64,000 bases of DNA from Tissierellia bacterium (GCA_012735215.1 JAAYHX010000020.1:1-64000), one strand, 5' to 3'. Shown: positions 1-8,305, counted from the stretch's first letter. Made by a program: numbers and translations. The notes: generated from the sequence alone by a model not told the origin.

Positions 1-84
1 TCTTTATATAGCCATACAGCATTTTTATTACTTCAAGGAATTTCTCATCTAAAGTTTTGTATTGTTCTTCACTTGTATAACTCT

Positions 85-139
85 AAAAAACTCGTGTCAC
101 GAATAAAAAAGTCGTATCAAAAAAAAAAAAGTTGTGTTA
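85..139 (+). repeat. Three 15-bp direct repeats at 20-bp spacing
   Basis: Copies at 85-99, 105-119 and 125-139 match the pattern AAAAAAgtYGTRTYA (the first has C for G at position 7). They begin exactly 20 bp apart. An inverted copy, TGACACGACTTTTTT, lies at 332-346. Regular spacing plus an inverted partner is typical of transposase-binding sites at transposon ends (IS21- or Tn7-like), or of another DNA-binding protein. No transposase is visible inside the window. Confidence 0.55.
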
Positions 140-331
140 AAAGTCATGGTGAAAATAGGGCAAAAAGCCTTATTGTAGCCATGATTTTTGTTTTAGGATG
201 AGTAGGGTAAAGGGGTAAGGTATAAGGTTAAAAGTATTGATTTTATTGGATTCGAATAGAGTATTGATGAAAGATATTGAAAAAAACTTTCCCCTTTTCC
301 CTTGAATCGTATCCCTGTTTTTCCCTATTCC

Positions 332-346
332 TGACACGACTTTTTT
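332..346 (-). repeat. Inverted copy of the 15-bp repeat
   Basis: TGACACGACTTTTTT is the exact reverse complement of AAAAAAGTCGTGTCA, the consensus of the three direct repeats at 85-139. Together they bracket about 190 bp of non-coding DNA, which could be a degenerate mobile-element remnant. Confidence 0.5.
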
Positions 347-541
347 ATCTAAAATGAGAGGGGAAATAGGAAAATATTAGGAGAGAAAAACGATTAGAAG
401 GGGTGATTTATGACATGACTTTATTATCTGGAAGAGATTGGGCGAATAGGGTTATGGTTAGAAGGGATAAGGGTTTGAGGGAAAGTCGTTTGGAGCGGAG
501 TTTATTTTAAATATACACTAGTAATTGCAAAAGGAATATTC

Positions 542-593
542 ATTTGTCGTCGACCTATAATAGTGCAAAAACCCCTGGAGGTCGACGACAAAT
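542..593. repeat. GTCGTCGA hairpin of CRISPR leader 1
   Basis: A perfect 15-bp inverted repeat (arms 542-556 and 579-593, core TTGTCGTCGACCT) flanks a 22-nt loop and is followed by a run of T. Near-identical and related copies lie at 28666-28711 and 26614-26665. It forms the distal end of the conserved leader. It could be a transcription barrier or a protein-binding palindrome; its role is unknown to me. Confidence 0.8.
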
Positions 594-721
594 TATTTTT
601 TTGCAACAGTGGCTTAATTTCAATAGATACGGGATAAAATGTTATCTAAATATTAAGAAAATGTAACAATTTATCACTTTGACAAAAAAGTGAGAATTTG
701 ATAATATCAAGGTATAGAATG
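545..721 (+). promoter_or_regulatory. CRISPR leader 1 with sigma-A promoter
   Basis: This 177-nt segment is the same length as 28535-28711 (minus strand) and differs from it at only three positions. It ends at the first repeat. It contains TTGACA at 679-684, a 17-nt spacer, and TAATAT at 702-707, so transcription should begin around 714, just before the first repeat. Conservation between two distant copies supports a functional leader. Confidence 0.85.
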
Positions 722-817
722 GTTACTAGACTACCTATAAGGAATTGAAACGTTTTACGACGTATTCTCTGTTTATCATGTTATACAGTTATTAGCCTAC
801 CTGTAAGGAATCAAAAC
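722..817 (+). CRISPR. Mini-CRISPR array 1: repeat, one spacer, degenerate repeat
   Basis: The first 30-nt repeat at 722-751 ends in the ATAAGGAATTGAAAC signature common in clostridial type I-B arrays. One 36-nt spacer follows at 752-787. The second repeat at 788-817 has five mismatches to the first (TAAGGAATCAAAAC end). This is the classic degenerate terminal repeat, or a psi-repeat as in crRNA-like regulators. No cas gene occurs in the window, so the array depends on Cas proteins encoded elsewhere or is a relic. Repeat and spacer lengths and the preceding leader make the call firm; the function is open. Confidence 0.85.
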
Positions 818-864
818 TCTGCTGTAGCAGGAGTAGGTTTTTAATTCATTATCTAATAACAAAT

Positions 865-904
865 AAAAGGATTGAGTTCTGTTTATTTAGAACCCAATCC
901 TTTT
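865..904 (+). terminator. Terminator of mini-CRISPR locus 1
   Basis: GGATTGAGTTCT (869-880) pairs with AGAACCCAATCC (889-900) with one mismatch, and a T run follows. The stem sequence is shared with the hairpin ending the second mini-CRISPR locus (28353-28391), so it belongs to the duplicated unit. Confidence 0.75.
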
Positions 905-1069
905 TACTTCTATATCTTCTCTAATAAATTGTTAGGGTAGTTGTTTTTTTGTCATATTATAGTTTACTCTTATCTAGGTAGATCTTTTATTAACATTAAG
1001 CAACTAATTATATTCAAGTAGCCTTCAATCTATTGTATAATAGTCTTACATAAATCTAGGAGGAGTTCT

Positions 1070-2971
1070 ATGACTAAATTTGGGGGATATATGGGAAAAG
1101 TCTTAATGATAGATTTAAAAGACAGAACTACTAGCCTTTATCCTTGGTCCGATGCTGAAAGGGAAGCCTATCTAGGTGGCAAGATAATGGCAGCTAAGAT
1201 AATCCGGGATAATGTTGATCCTCATGTAGGGGCTTTTGATGAAGAAAATATCCTAGTGATAAGTACAGGACCTTTAACAGGTACCAATGCTCCAGCATCC
1301 AGCAGATTTAATATTTCCACTATTTCTCCATTAACAGGCTTACTTACTTCTTCAAATTGTGGTGGTGATTTTGGATTAAATTTAAAGAGGGCAGGATATG
1401 ATGCCTTGATAATAAAGAACAAATCTGAATCCCCTATCTGGATTGAGATTAATGAAGACGAAGTCCTATTTCATGATGCAAAGGATTTATGGGGCAAGAG
1501 GGTAAGTGAAACCCAAGAAGCCTTAGATCCAAAGGCTGGGAAGGTAGTTATTGGGCCAGCAGGGGAAAACTTGGTCAAATATGCAAGCATATTCAGCGGG
1601 GAAAGGGCTGCCGGCAGGGGAGGGGTAGGAGCAGTTATGGGGGATAAAAATATTAAGGCCATAACTGTTAAGGGTACTTTGAAGCCAAAAGCTGTTCACC
1701 TAGAGGAGACGAAAGAATTTTATAAAAAATGGATTAAACATTTAAGAAACCATCCTCTAACAGGAAAGCAGCTGCCTACCTTTGGGACAGCAGGATTGAT
1801 TAGCCTAATGCAGCATAGAAATATACTTGCCACAAAAAATTTTACATATGGAAACTACCATGATTTTGATAAAGTATCAGGGGAAAGACTGAGGATAGAT
1901 TTTTTAATAAGGAACAAAGGCTGCACTACCTGCCCTATACAATGTGGCCGACAGGTAGAAGTTGACGGCAGGGTGGTTAAGGGACCTGAGTTAGAAACCC
2001 TAGCTCTTTTAGGACCCAATATATTGAATAATGATTTGGAACTTATACTGAGGTGGAATTTAGAGCTGGATGAACTAGGAATGGACACCATCAGCACTGG
2101 TGGAACTCTTGCTTTTGCTATGGAATTGAATGAGAAGGGATTATGGGAAAATGGCTTAGAATTTGGCAAGGTTGACAATGTATTGAGCATATTTAATGAT
2201 ATAGCTTATAGAAGAGGTATAGGAGATGAGCTGGCTGAAGGGACCAGATACCTAGCTAATAAATATGGTGGTGCAGAATTTGCCATGCATTCTAAAGGAA
2301 TGGAGTTATCAGCCTATGAGCCTAGGTCTGCAGTAGGCCAGGGCCTAGGATATGCCGTATCCAATAGGGGAGGCTGCCACTTAAATGGAGGATATTTAGT
2401 ACTCTTTGAAGGGCTTGGCCTTGCAGTTGACCCCTATACGACTAAATCAAAAACTGAACTTACTATCTTGACTCAAAATTTAATGGAGGCTGTTTCTGCA
2501 GCAGGAAACTGTCTTTTTACCCTTTATGCCATGCTGCCAGAGTATTTAATTTATAACCCCAACAGCAGGATTACTAGACTTACCAACAGACTTTTAACTA
2601 CCAGCCTAGTTGCAAGCATATTAAAGCTTATAGACAGGGCTGATGAAAGGCTATTGCCCTTTAAATTATCTTTAATACCTCAAATAAAGGCTATTGAATT
2701 GGCAACGGGTATGAAGATGAGTATTGGAAAATTCTTGCAGATAGGAGATAGGGGATACAATTTGGAAAGGATATATAATGTGGAAAGGGGAGTAAGGGCA
2801 AAGGATGATTCACTACCCCATAGACTTACAAAGGTTAGGCAAAAAGCAGATGAACCTGGCAGTCTTGTACCCCTAGAGGAATTAAAAGAGAAATACTATG
2901 AGGCAAGAGGTTGGGATGAAAATGGAATCCCGAAAGAGGTTAAATTAAAAAGGTTAAAATTGATAGAGTAA
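1070..2971 (+). CDS. aor: Tungsten-type aldehyde:ferredoxin oxidoreductase
   Basis: This enzyme oxidises aldehydes to carboxylic acids with ferredoxin as acceptor, using a tungsto- or molybdo-bispterin cofactor and a [4Fe-4S] cluster in the cytosol. The 633-aa length fits the family. The N-terminal pterin-binding domain includes AGRGGVGAVMG at 181-191. The cluster ligands are C285, C288 and C292 (CTTCPIQC) plus C481, the same spacing as Pyrococcus AOR. The ATG follows AGGAGG. A MoaD-like gene starts 12 bp downstream, as often seen for AOR operons. In amino-acid fermenters the substrate is probably an aldehyde derived from 2-oxo acids; which one cannot be read from sequence. Confidence 0.93.
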   Translation: MTKFGGYMGKVLMIDLKDRTTSLYPWSDAEREAYLGGKIMAAKIIRDNVDPHVGAFDEENILVISTGPLTGTNAPASSRFNISTISPLTGLLTSSNCGGDFGLNLKRAGYDALIIKNKSESPIWIEINEDEVLFHDAKDLWGKRVSETQEALDPKAGKVVIGPAGENLVKYASIFSGERAAGRGGVGAVMGDKNIKAITVKGTLKPKAVHLEETKEFYKKWIKHLRNHPLTGKQLPTFGTAGLISLMQHRNILATKNFTYGNYHDFDKVSGERLRIDFLIRNKGCTTCPIQCGRQVEVDGRVVKGPELETLALLGPNILNNDLELILRWNLELDELGMDTISTGGTLAFAMELNEKGLWENGLEFGKVDNVLSIFNDIAYRRGIGDELAEGTRYLANKYGGAEFAMHSKGMELSAYEPRSAVGQGLGYAVSNRGGCHLNGGYLVLFEGLGLAVDPYTTKSKTELTILTQNLMEAVSAAGNCLFTLYAMLPEYLIYNPNSRITRLTNRLLTTSLVASILKLIDRADERLLPFKLSLIPQIKAIELATGMKMSIGKFLQIGDRGYNLERIYNVERGVRAKDDSLPHRLTKVRQKADEPGSLVPLEELKEKYYEARGWDENGIPKEVKLKRLKLIE

Positions 2972-2983
2972 GGGATGGGATAG

Positions 2984-3232
2984 ATGGCTAAGGTTAGGTT
3001 ATTTGGTATCTATAGCATAAAAGTAGCCAGGGATGAATTTATAATAGAGGCTGAAAATATTGAAGAGGTATTACAAAAACTAAATGTAATGGAGCCCAGT
3101 TTAACCATGGGCCTGCTAAAAAGAAGCCTCATATTTGTAAACAATAAAAATATTACGGAGCTGAACATGTTTAAGACTAAGGTAGGGCCAAATGACAAGA
3201 TTAGCATCTTATCACCTATTGCTGGAGGCTAA
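2984..3232 (+). CDS. MoaD/ThiS-like sulfur carrier protein
   Basis: This 82-aa beta-grasp protein ends in IAGG, the C-terminal Gly-Gly that ubiquitin-like sulfur carriers need for adenylation and thiocarboxylation. MoaD supplies sulfur for the molybdopterin dithiolene. Its position 12 bp after the aor gene suggests it serves tungstopterin synthesis for that enzyme. No MoaE, MoeB or other cofactor gene is next to it, so partners must be elsewhere. The start follows GGGATGG with acceptable spacing. Assignment as a MoaD-type carrier is firm; dedication to AOR is inferred from context. Confidence 0.8.
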   Translation: MAKVRLFGIYSIKVARDEFIIEAENIEEVLQKLNVMEPSLTMGLLKRSLIFVNNKNITELNMFKTKVGPNDKISILSPIAGG

Positions 3233-3234
3233 CT

Positions 3235-3864
3235 TTAATCCTCCTCTATCCCATATTTTTTCTTGTAATAGTATACTGCCAGCTGAGTCCTATCCCTTAA
3301 GGACAACTTTTCCAACATATTGGATATGTAGTTTCTTACAGTACCTTCACTTAAGTAGAGCTTTTCTGCAATCTCTTTGTTGTTTAGGCCTTCTGCTACA
3401 AGAAGGAGAATATCATATTCCCTATCAGATAGGTCCAGCTCTATATCCTTTTCTGCATATTTCTTTATTCCTGATACTATCTTGGAGTCAAATACCATGT
3501 TTCCAGCATATACAGCATTGATGGCAGGTATTATGCCCTTAATGTTATATTTGAGTATATAGCCTTTGCAACCTATGGAAAGGGCTTGGGCTATGTATTC
3601 CTGATCTTGGAAGGTAGTTATCAGCAATATTTTAGCTTGGGGATCCTTTCCAAGCATATTTTTTGCAGCCTCTATTCCATTTAGCTTTTCCATCCGAATA
3701 TCCATGAGGATCAGGTCAGGCTTGTGCTTTTCATAGAGGAACACTGCCTCTTCCCCATCATATCCCACAGCTGCTATATCTATTCCATTTGCACTTATGA
3801 TGGTCTTTAGGGATTCTACAACTAGAGGATCATCATCTATAATTATAATTTTCAAATTCATCAT
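3235..3864 (-). CDS. NarL/LuxR-type response regulator
   Basis: The protein has 209 aa: a receiver domain (1-120) with acidic D10-D12 and phospho-acceptor D54 in ILMDIRM, then a LuxR-type helix-turn-helix (about 145-205, with LSDREYDILLLVAEGL and LYLSEGTVRNYISN). Its start overlaps the stop of the sensor kinase by 4 nt (ATGA), so the two are translationally coupled. The probable target is the divergent ABC exporter at 5082-8191. The layout matches B. subtilis LnrK (YfiK), which responds to membrane-active antibiotics, but the inducing signal here is unknown. Confidence 0.9.
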   Translation of the reverse strand: MMNLKIIIIDDDPLVVESLKTIISANGIDIAAVGYDGEEAVFLYEKHKPDLILMDIRMEKLNGIEAAKNMLGKDPQAKILLITTFQDQEYIAQALSIGCKGYILKYNIKGIIPAINAVYAGNMVFDSKIVSGIKKYAEKDIELDLSDREYDILLLVAEGLNNKEIAEKLYLSEGTVRNYISNMLEKLSLRDRTQLAVYYYKKKYGIEED

Positions 3865-4916
3865 CCTTTCATCAGAGTAACATGAACTTTAAAGCCCTTG
3901 TCGTAATTATAGTTGAATAATCCATTGTACTTATGGGCTATTTCCTTTATGGATAGGAGTCCAATGCCTTTTGTATTTTTAATGGATTCTTCATCAAAGT
4001 TACTGCCGTTGTCCTTAATCACTATGGAGTAGAACTTTGGCTGCTCATATAGGGATATTTTCAGCTTATCTGCATTGGAATGTTTAGCACAATTTGAAAT
4101 CCCTTCTTTTACAATTGATAGGATATCGTATTTCATATCGTAGCTTAAATCATCATCAATTTTGTATGCAAGCTCCACATCTATACTTGGCACACTGGCA
4201 CAGAGCTTTTCAATCTGGGCCTTTAAATCCAAGGATTCATTGTATAGGTTGTGAATGCTTTTTCTTATGTCCTCCATTCCCCTTGTTAAGGTTTCCTGAA
4301 GGATATCAAGCCTCTTTATTACCTCTTCTTCCTTGGATATTATTTTCAAGGATTCCACCTGCAGGATACTGCTTGATAAGGTATGGCCTACGGCATCGTG
4401 GAGCTCCTTTGCTATCCTATTTCTTTCAGTGAGTATGGCTATATGTATATTCTTTTCCCGATCCTTTTTCAATTGCTCATTGTACTTTTCCAAAAGGAGG
4501 CTGTCCTCTCTTAGCTTATCCCTAGCTCTTATGTTTTCCTCCAGTATTTCCTTTTGCTTCTCGGTGATTGTAGAAATATAGGCTGCAAATATGGAAAGAA
4601 GCAAATTAATTGGATAAAAGTTGGCAAATATTAGGGGAACAAGAAGTATTGAAAATATGTTGAAATCTGTATATAGGTCATAGAGGATAATTGGGATATA
4701 TAATATGAACAGCTCATGGGATATGGACAATACTACAAAGACCATATATAAAAGGGCTCTTGTCCTCTGGTGGTCTACTAACTCCAATAGGGAGGAGATA
4801 ATAAGGGCTATGAGAAAGAATAAGGGTAAATTCTCATTTGGATAGGCCTTATAGGTATTATATAAGCAAAATACTATTATAAATAGCTTCTCAAGAAACC
4901 TTCTCCTATAGCTCAT
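3861..4916 (-). CDS. NarL-family sensor histidine kinase
   Basis: This 351-aa protein has four to five hydrophobic segments in the first 115 residues with almost no extracellular domain, then a coiled coil (118-160), a HisKA_3 dimerisation domain with H173 in ELHDAVGHTL, and a C-terminal HATPase domain with an N-box-like EGISNCAKH and a KGIGLLSI glycine loop. Short-loop, membrane-embedded sensors of this kind (DesK, LnrJ) usually sense bilayer state or membrane-active compounds. It is co-transcribed with and overlaps the regulator, and is divergent from an ABC exporter. Confidence 0.9.
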   Translation of the reverse strand: MSYRRRFLEKLFIIVFCLYNTYKAYPNENLPLFFLIALIISSLLELVDHQRTRALLYMVFVVLSISHELFILYIPIILYDLYTDFNIFSILLVPLIFANFYPINLLLSIFAAYISTITEKQKEILEENIRARDKLREDSLLLEKYNEQLKKDREKNIHIAILTERNRIAKELHDAVGHTLSSSILQVESLKIISKEEEVIKRLDILQETLTRGMEDIRKSIHNLYNESLDLKAQIEKLCASVPSIDVELAYKIDDDLSYDMKYDILSIVKEGISNCAKHSNADKLKISLYEQPKFYSIVIKDNGSNFDEESIKNTKGIGLLSIKEIAHKYNGLFNYNYDKGFKVHVTLMKG

Positions 4917-4994
4917 GACAATAAGCCCCCTAAATTAACAATCTACATGTTACCTTTATTATACTTTTATCAATTACTAAATACAATTCAATTG

Positions 4995-5008
4995 ATGACA
5001 AATGTCAT
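4995..5008. promoter_or_regulatory. Palindrome between TCS and ABC exporter
   Basis: ATGACA-AA-TGTCAT is a perfect 14-bp palindrome in the 165-bp divergent intergenic region, 74 bp before the exporter start. Its place makes it a candidate binding site for the dimeric NarL-type regulator. This is inferred from symmetry and position only. Confidence 0.35.
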
Positions 5009-5081
5009 ATTACTTTATAACTTTATACACTGTGATGGGAAAAGCAAAAGTCATACAATAGTATTGAAATAGGAGCTAGGG

Positions 5082-6023
5082 GTGAAAGAGATGATTGTAA
5101 AGGTTAAGAATGTAGTAAAAAGGTATTCAGAAAAGCTTGCACTGGACCATTTCAATATGGAGGTAAAGGAAGGAGAAATACTAGGCCTATTAGGACCTAA
5201 CGGATGTGGGAAAACAACAGCCATAAACTGTATCCTGTCTCTACTTAATTTTGACAAGGGAGAAATTCAGCTATTTGGTCAGAAGATGACTCCCAATTCC
5301 TACGATATAAAAAGGCAAATTGGACTGGTGCCCCAGGAAGTGTCAGTGTTTGAAAACCTGACAGTAAGAGAAAATATAGATTACTTTTGTGGCTTGTATG
5401 TAGATGATAAAAACACTAGAAGGAGATATGTAGATGAAGCCATTGAATTCGTTGGCCTTAAGGATTATGTAAAATACTATCCTAAAAAGCTCAGCGGGGG
5501 CTTGAAGAGGAGGCTTAACATTGCCTGTGGAATAGTTCATAAACCTAAGCTGATATTTCTTGATGAGCCTACAGTAGCAGTAGATGCCCAAAGCAGAAAC
5601 TTCATACTTGAGGGTATAAGAAAGCTAAACCAAGAAGGCAGCACCATTATCTACACTACCCACTATTTAGAAGAGGCAGAAATGCTCTGCAGCCGGATCA
5701 TCATAATGGATAATGGCAAGGATCTGGTATCAGGGACAACAGAAGAGTTAAAGGCTATGATAACTACCTCGGAGAAAATAGTAGTTAGTTTTTTGAGCTT
5801 AGAGGATGAAATGATAGACTCCATGCACAAGATTCCCCATGTGGTGGATATAGAGAAGAAGGGAGAAGACCTAATCATAAAATTTGAAAATGGCAATAAC
5901 AATTTATCCAATCTAATAAGCTTTATTACAGAACACAAGTTAACCTATAGGAAGCTATATAGCCAGCTACCTACTTTAAATGATGTGTTCCTGGAACTAA
6001 CAGGAAGGGAGTTGAGGGATTGA
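5082..6023 (+). CDS. ABC exporter ATP-binding protein (LnrL-like)
   Basis: This 313-aa ATPase energises export by the two membrane proteins that follow. Walker A GPNGCGKTT lies at 38-46, the signature LSGGLKRRL at 137-145 and Walker B LIFLDEPT at 157-164, followed by a DrrA-type C-terminal extension of about 90 aa. I take GTG 5082 as the start because AGGAG (5071-5075) is spaced well for it; ATG 5091 is the alternative. It is followed within 1 bp by the first permease. Ligand is unknown; the arrangement HK-RR / ATPase-permease-permease is that of the linearmycin exporter locus. Confidence 0.9.
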   Translation: MKEMIVKVKNVVKRYSEKLALDHFNMEVKEGEILGLLGPNGCGKTTAINCILSLLNFDKGEIQLFGQKMTPNSYDIKRQIGLVPQEVSVFENLTVRENIDYFCGLYVDDKNTRRRYVDEAIEFVGLKDYVKYYPKKLSGGLKRRLNIACGIVHKPKLIFLDEPTVAVDAQSRNFILEGIRKLNQEGSTIIYTTHYLEEAEMLCSRIIIMDNGKDLVSGTTEELKAMITTSEKIVVSFLSLEDEMIDSMHKIPHVVDIEKKGEDLIIKFENGNNNLSNLISFITEHKLTYRKLYSQLPTLNDVFLELTGRELRD

Positions 6024-6024
6024 T

Positions 6025-7077
6025 ATGAGCCATTTTATCAGGAATTGTATATATCAAGGGAAAAATCTCTTTAGAGAAGGATCATACACCTTCTGGGTTA
6101 TCTTGTATCCAATAATCTTAGCAACTTTTTTCTATGCAGCCTTTGGAGGAATGATGGATCCAAGTTTTGAGGATTTAAAGGTTGGAGTAGAAGAAAACAG
6201 TGGAATAACCCATGTACTGGAGGAAATAGATTTTATTAACATCTATGAAGTATCTAAAGATGAACTAGTCCAAAAGTTTGAAAATGATGAAATAGATGCC
6301 TTTGTAGATGATAACTTAAACTTAACTGTTAACAAATCTGGTATCAATCAAACCATAATAAAGGAAGTAGTTGAGCAGATTAAGCAAACTATTAAGCTAA
6401 ACAGGCCTATAGATGGATCTGAGTTTTCTGTAAGCTATGTATTGGGAAGGGATCAGGAGTCAAACTCCCTTACAGTTATCTTTTATTCCCTAATAGCCAT
6501 GGTTTCAACCTACGGGGTATTTGCAGGTGTTGAAACAGCTAGTTTAATCCAGGCCAATCTATCAAATATAGCTATCAGGATCAATTCAACTCCCCTTAAG
6601 AAGCAGAACTTTTTGATTGCTGGAGTAATGGTATCCCTATTGCTGAACCTGTTTGCTAATGCTGCCCTGCTTTTGTTTATCAATTATATCTTGAAGATTC
6701 ATCTGTTTAACAATATAAAGTACAGCACTATTATTATACTATTGGGCAACCTATTCGGAGTAATTCTAGGAATATTTATAGGGGTTTCCAACAAAAAAAG
6801 CAGCACAAAGACCCTTATGGCTATTGCTATTACCTTGTTACTATCCTTCTTTTCTGGCATGATGGGACCTTGGATTAAGGTTATGATAGATAAGCATGTG
6901 CCATTTTTAAGTAGGGTTAATCCCATTTCCATAATGAGCAATAATCTATACAGGATTAACTTCTTAGGAAGCACTAAAAGCCTAGGGGAAGGTGTAATTA
7001 TATTGATAGGCTACTGTATAATGTTGCTGTTTGCATCCTATCTCTTCTTAAGGAGGAAAAGCTATGACAGTATATAA
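6025..7077 (+). CDS. ABC-2 type permease 1 (LnrM-like)
   Basis: The 350-aa membrane protein has one N-terminal membrane segment (about residues 24-42), an extracellular soluble stretch of about 120 aa, and five hydrophobic segments from about 150 to the C-terminus (for example at 225-245, 270-290 and 325-345). This is the ABC-2/DrrB topology of drug and lipid exporters. It starts 1 bp after the ATPase stop and its end overlaps the next permease by 14 bp, so a single operon is near certain. It probably forms a heterodimer with the following gene product. Confidence 0.85.
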   Translation: MSHFIRNCIYQGKNLFREGSYTFWVILYPIILATFFYAAFGGMMDPSFEDLKVGVEENSGITHVLEEIDFINIYEVSKDELVQKFENDEIDAFVDDNLNLTVNKSGINQTIIKEVVEQIKQTIKLNRPIDGSEFSVSYVLGRDQESNSLTVIFYSLIAMVSTYGVFAGVETASLIQANLSNIAIRINSTPLKKQNFLIAGVMVSLLLNLFANAALLLFINYILKIHLFNNIKYSTIIILLGNLFGVILGIFIGVSNKKSSTKTLMAIAITLLLSFFSGMMGPWIKVMIDKHVPFLSRVNPISIMSNNLYRINFLGSTKSLGEGVIILIGYCIMLLFASYLFLRRKSYDSI

Positions 7078-8191
7078 ATACTTTATAAAGGTAGCCCTTA
7101 AAAACAAATGGATTATTATCATGTATATAACTATATTTTTTGTCATGACCTTATTAAATAGCACTGATGCCATGAAGAGGGAAGAGAGCTTTGTGGAAAC
7201 TAGATTAAATATTGGGATTATCGATAAGAGCATGAGCGAACTATCTAGTGGTTTAAGAGAATATTTAGAGAAGGAAAACAATATAGTTGATATCCTGGAG
7301 GATGAGGAATATATAAAAGAGCAGATATTCTTAGAAATAGCTGATGCAGTAATTATAATTCCAGAAGACTTTGATCAAAAGGTAGTAAACAAGAAAGAAG
7401 CCATATTGATATATAAAGATGACAGAAAACCCCAAGCCCTTCAAATAGAGAATCAGGTAAATAAATTTCTTGCCTTTGCCAATATAACCTATAAAGATGG
7501 AAGATTTGAATTAGAAGATGTAAAGGAAGCCTTGAATGAAAGTGTAGAGGTACAACTCTTGTCAAGTGGAGACAGCTATGCAAGAACAGGGGTAGATTCC
7601 TGGTTTAGATTTTACTATAAATTTACAGGCTATGTTATTATAGGGGTTTATATTGCAATTATTGGCCTGGTAATGTCCGATTTTAGGGATAAGAATGTAG
7701 ACAATAGAAGGAAAATATCCTCCAAGAGATTTTTAGACTTCAATAAGGAGATGTATCTGGGACAGCTTACCTTAGCGGCAGCAGTAACAGCAGTATTCAT
7801 AGTTGCCAGCATGCTGATTATGGGTAAGAAGCTTGGTGAAGTTTACTATATCAAATACTTGGTCAATCTAATAGTCTTTTCCTTCTCCATCCTGTGCCTA
7901 ACATTTTTAATCAGCAATATTACTAGGAATAAGTATGCAATAACTGCTCTGTCTACTGTATTGTCCTTGGGAACTTCCTTTATTTCAGGAGTCATGGTGC
8001 CTCAGGAACTCTTGGGGGATAAGGTGCTAGCTATAGCAAAGTTCTTCCCCATGTATTATTTTGTAAAGATAAATGATTCTATGATCAAGTCCCTTTTAGA
8101 AGTGCGTTATGAACTATTCATGCAGCTACTTTTTGCAGTGGTCTTTTTATTGATTGGACTCATATTCTCTAAAAGGGCACAGAAGGCATAG
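7064..8191 (+). CDS. ABC-2 type permease 2 (LnrN-like)
   Basis: This 375-aa paralogue of the preceding permease has the same plan: an N-terminal membrane segment (17-32), a large extracellular domain to about 180, then five or six membrane segments. The ATG lies inside the end of the previous gene, behind AAGGAGG, giving translational coupling. With the ATPase it should make a heterodimeric exporter. The closest named system I can suggest from layout is LnrLMN; bacitracin- or lipid-type substrates are equally possible. Confidence 0.85.
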   Translation: MTVYKYFIKVALKNKWIIIMYITIFFVMTLLNSTDAMKREESFVETRLNIGIIDKSMSELSSGLREYLEKENNIVDILEDEEYIKEQIFLEIADAVIIIPEDFDQKVVNKKEAILIYKDDRKPQALQIENQVNKFLAFANITYKDGRFELEDVKEALNESVEVQLLSSGDSYARTGVDSWFRFYYKFTGYVIIGVYIAIIGLVMSDFRDKNVDNRRKISSKRFLDFNKEMYLGQLTLAAAVTAVFIVASMLIMGKKLGEVYYIKYLVNLIVFSFSILCLTFLISNITRNKYAITALSTVLSLGTSFISGVMVPQELLGDKVLAIAKFFPMYYFVKINDSMIKSLLEVRYELFMQLLFAVVFLLIGLIFSKRAQKA

Positions 8192-8305
8192 GGATTATAA
8201 AAAATACATCTTAACTTCTTTTAAGGAGGCCATATGTGATATAATAAAATAAAGTTTTGACAATATCTATTGTTAAATGGAAACTGGAAAGCGGGGGTGT
8301 ATCAA

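Larger units (their letters stand above)
1..540. other. Gene-poor left edge with short ORF fragments
   Basis: No convincing gene is present here. On the minus strand an open frame runs off the window edge from about position 84. It follows a TAG stop and has no good start codon, so it looks like a truncated gene remnant. On the plus strand a 32-codon ORF (415-513, ATG to TAA) follows a GGGG-rich stretch, but I recognise nothing in it and it may be chance. The stretch also holds the iterated repeats listed separately. Everything here is low-certainty. Confidence 0.3.

Noticed and set aside
415-513. Short ORF near the left edge as a type I toxin next to a CRISPR array
   Set aside because: The peptide is basic and hydrophilic with no membrane segment, unlike type I toxins found beside clostridial CRISPR arrays; evidence is too thin.
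542-593. GTCGTCGA hairpins as TnsB sites of a CRISPR-associated transposon
   Set aside because: The core recalls sequences at type V-K transposon ends, but no TnsB, TnsC or TniQ gene is present and the sites are single palindromes, not arrays.
3192-3562. Plus-strand ORFs opposite the response regulator and kinase genes
   Set aside because: They are antisense shadows of two clear genes and lack ribosome sites and family features.
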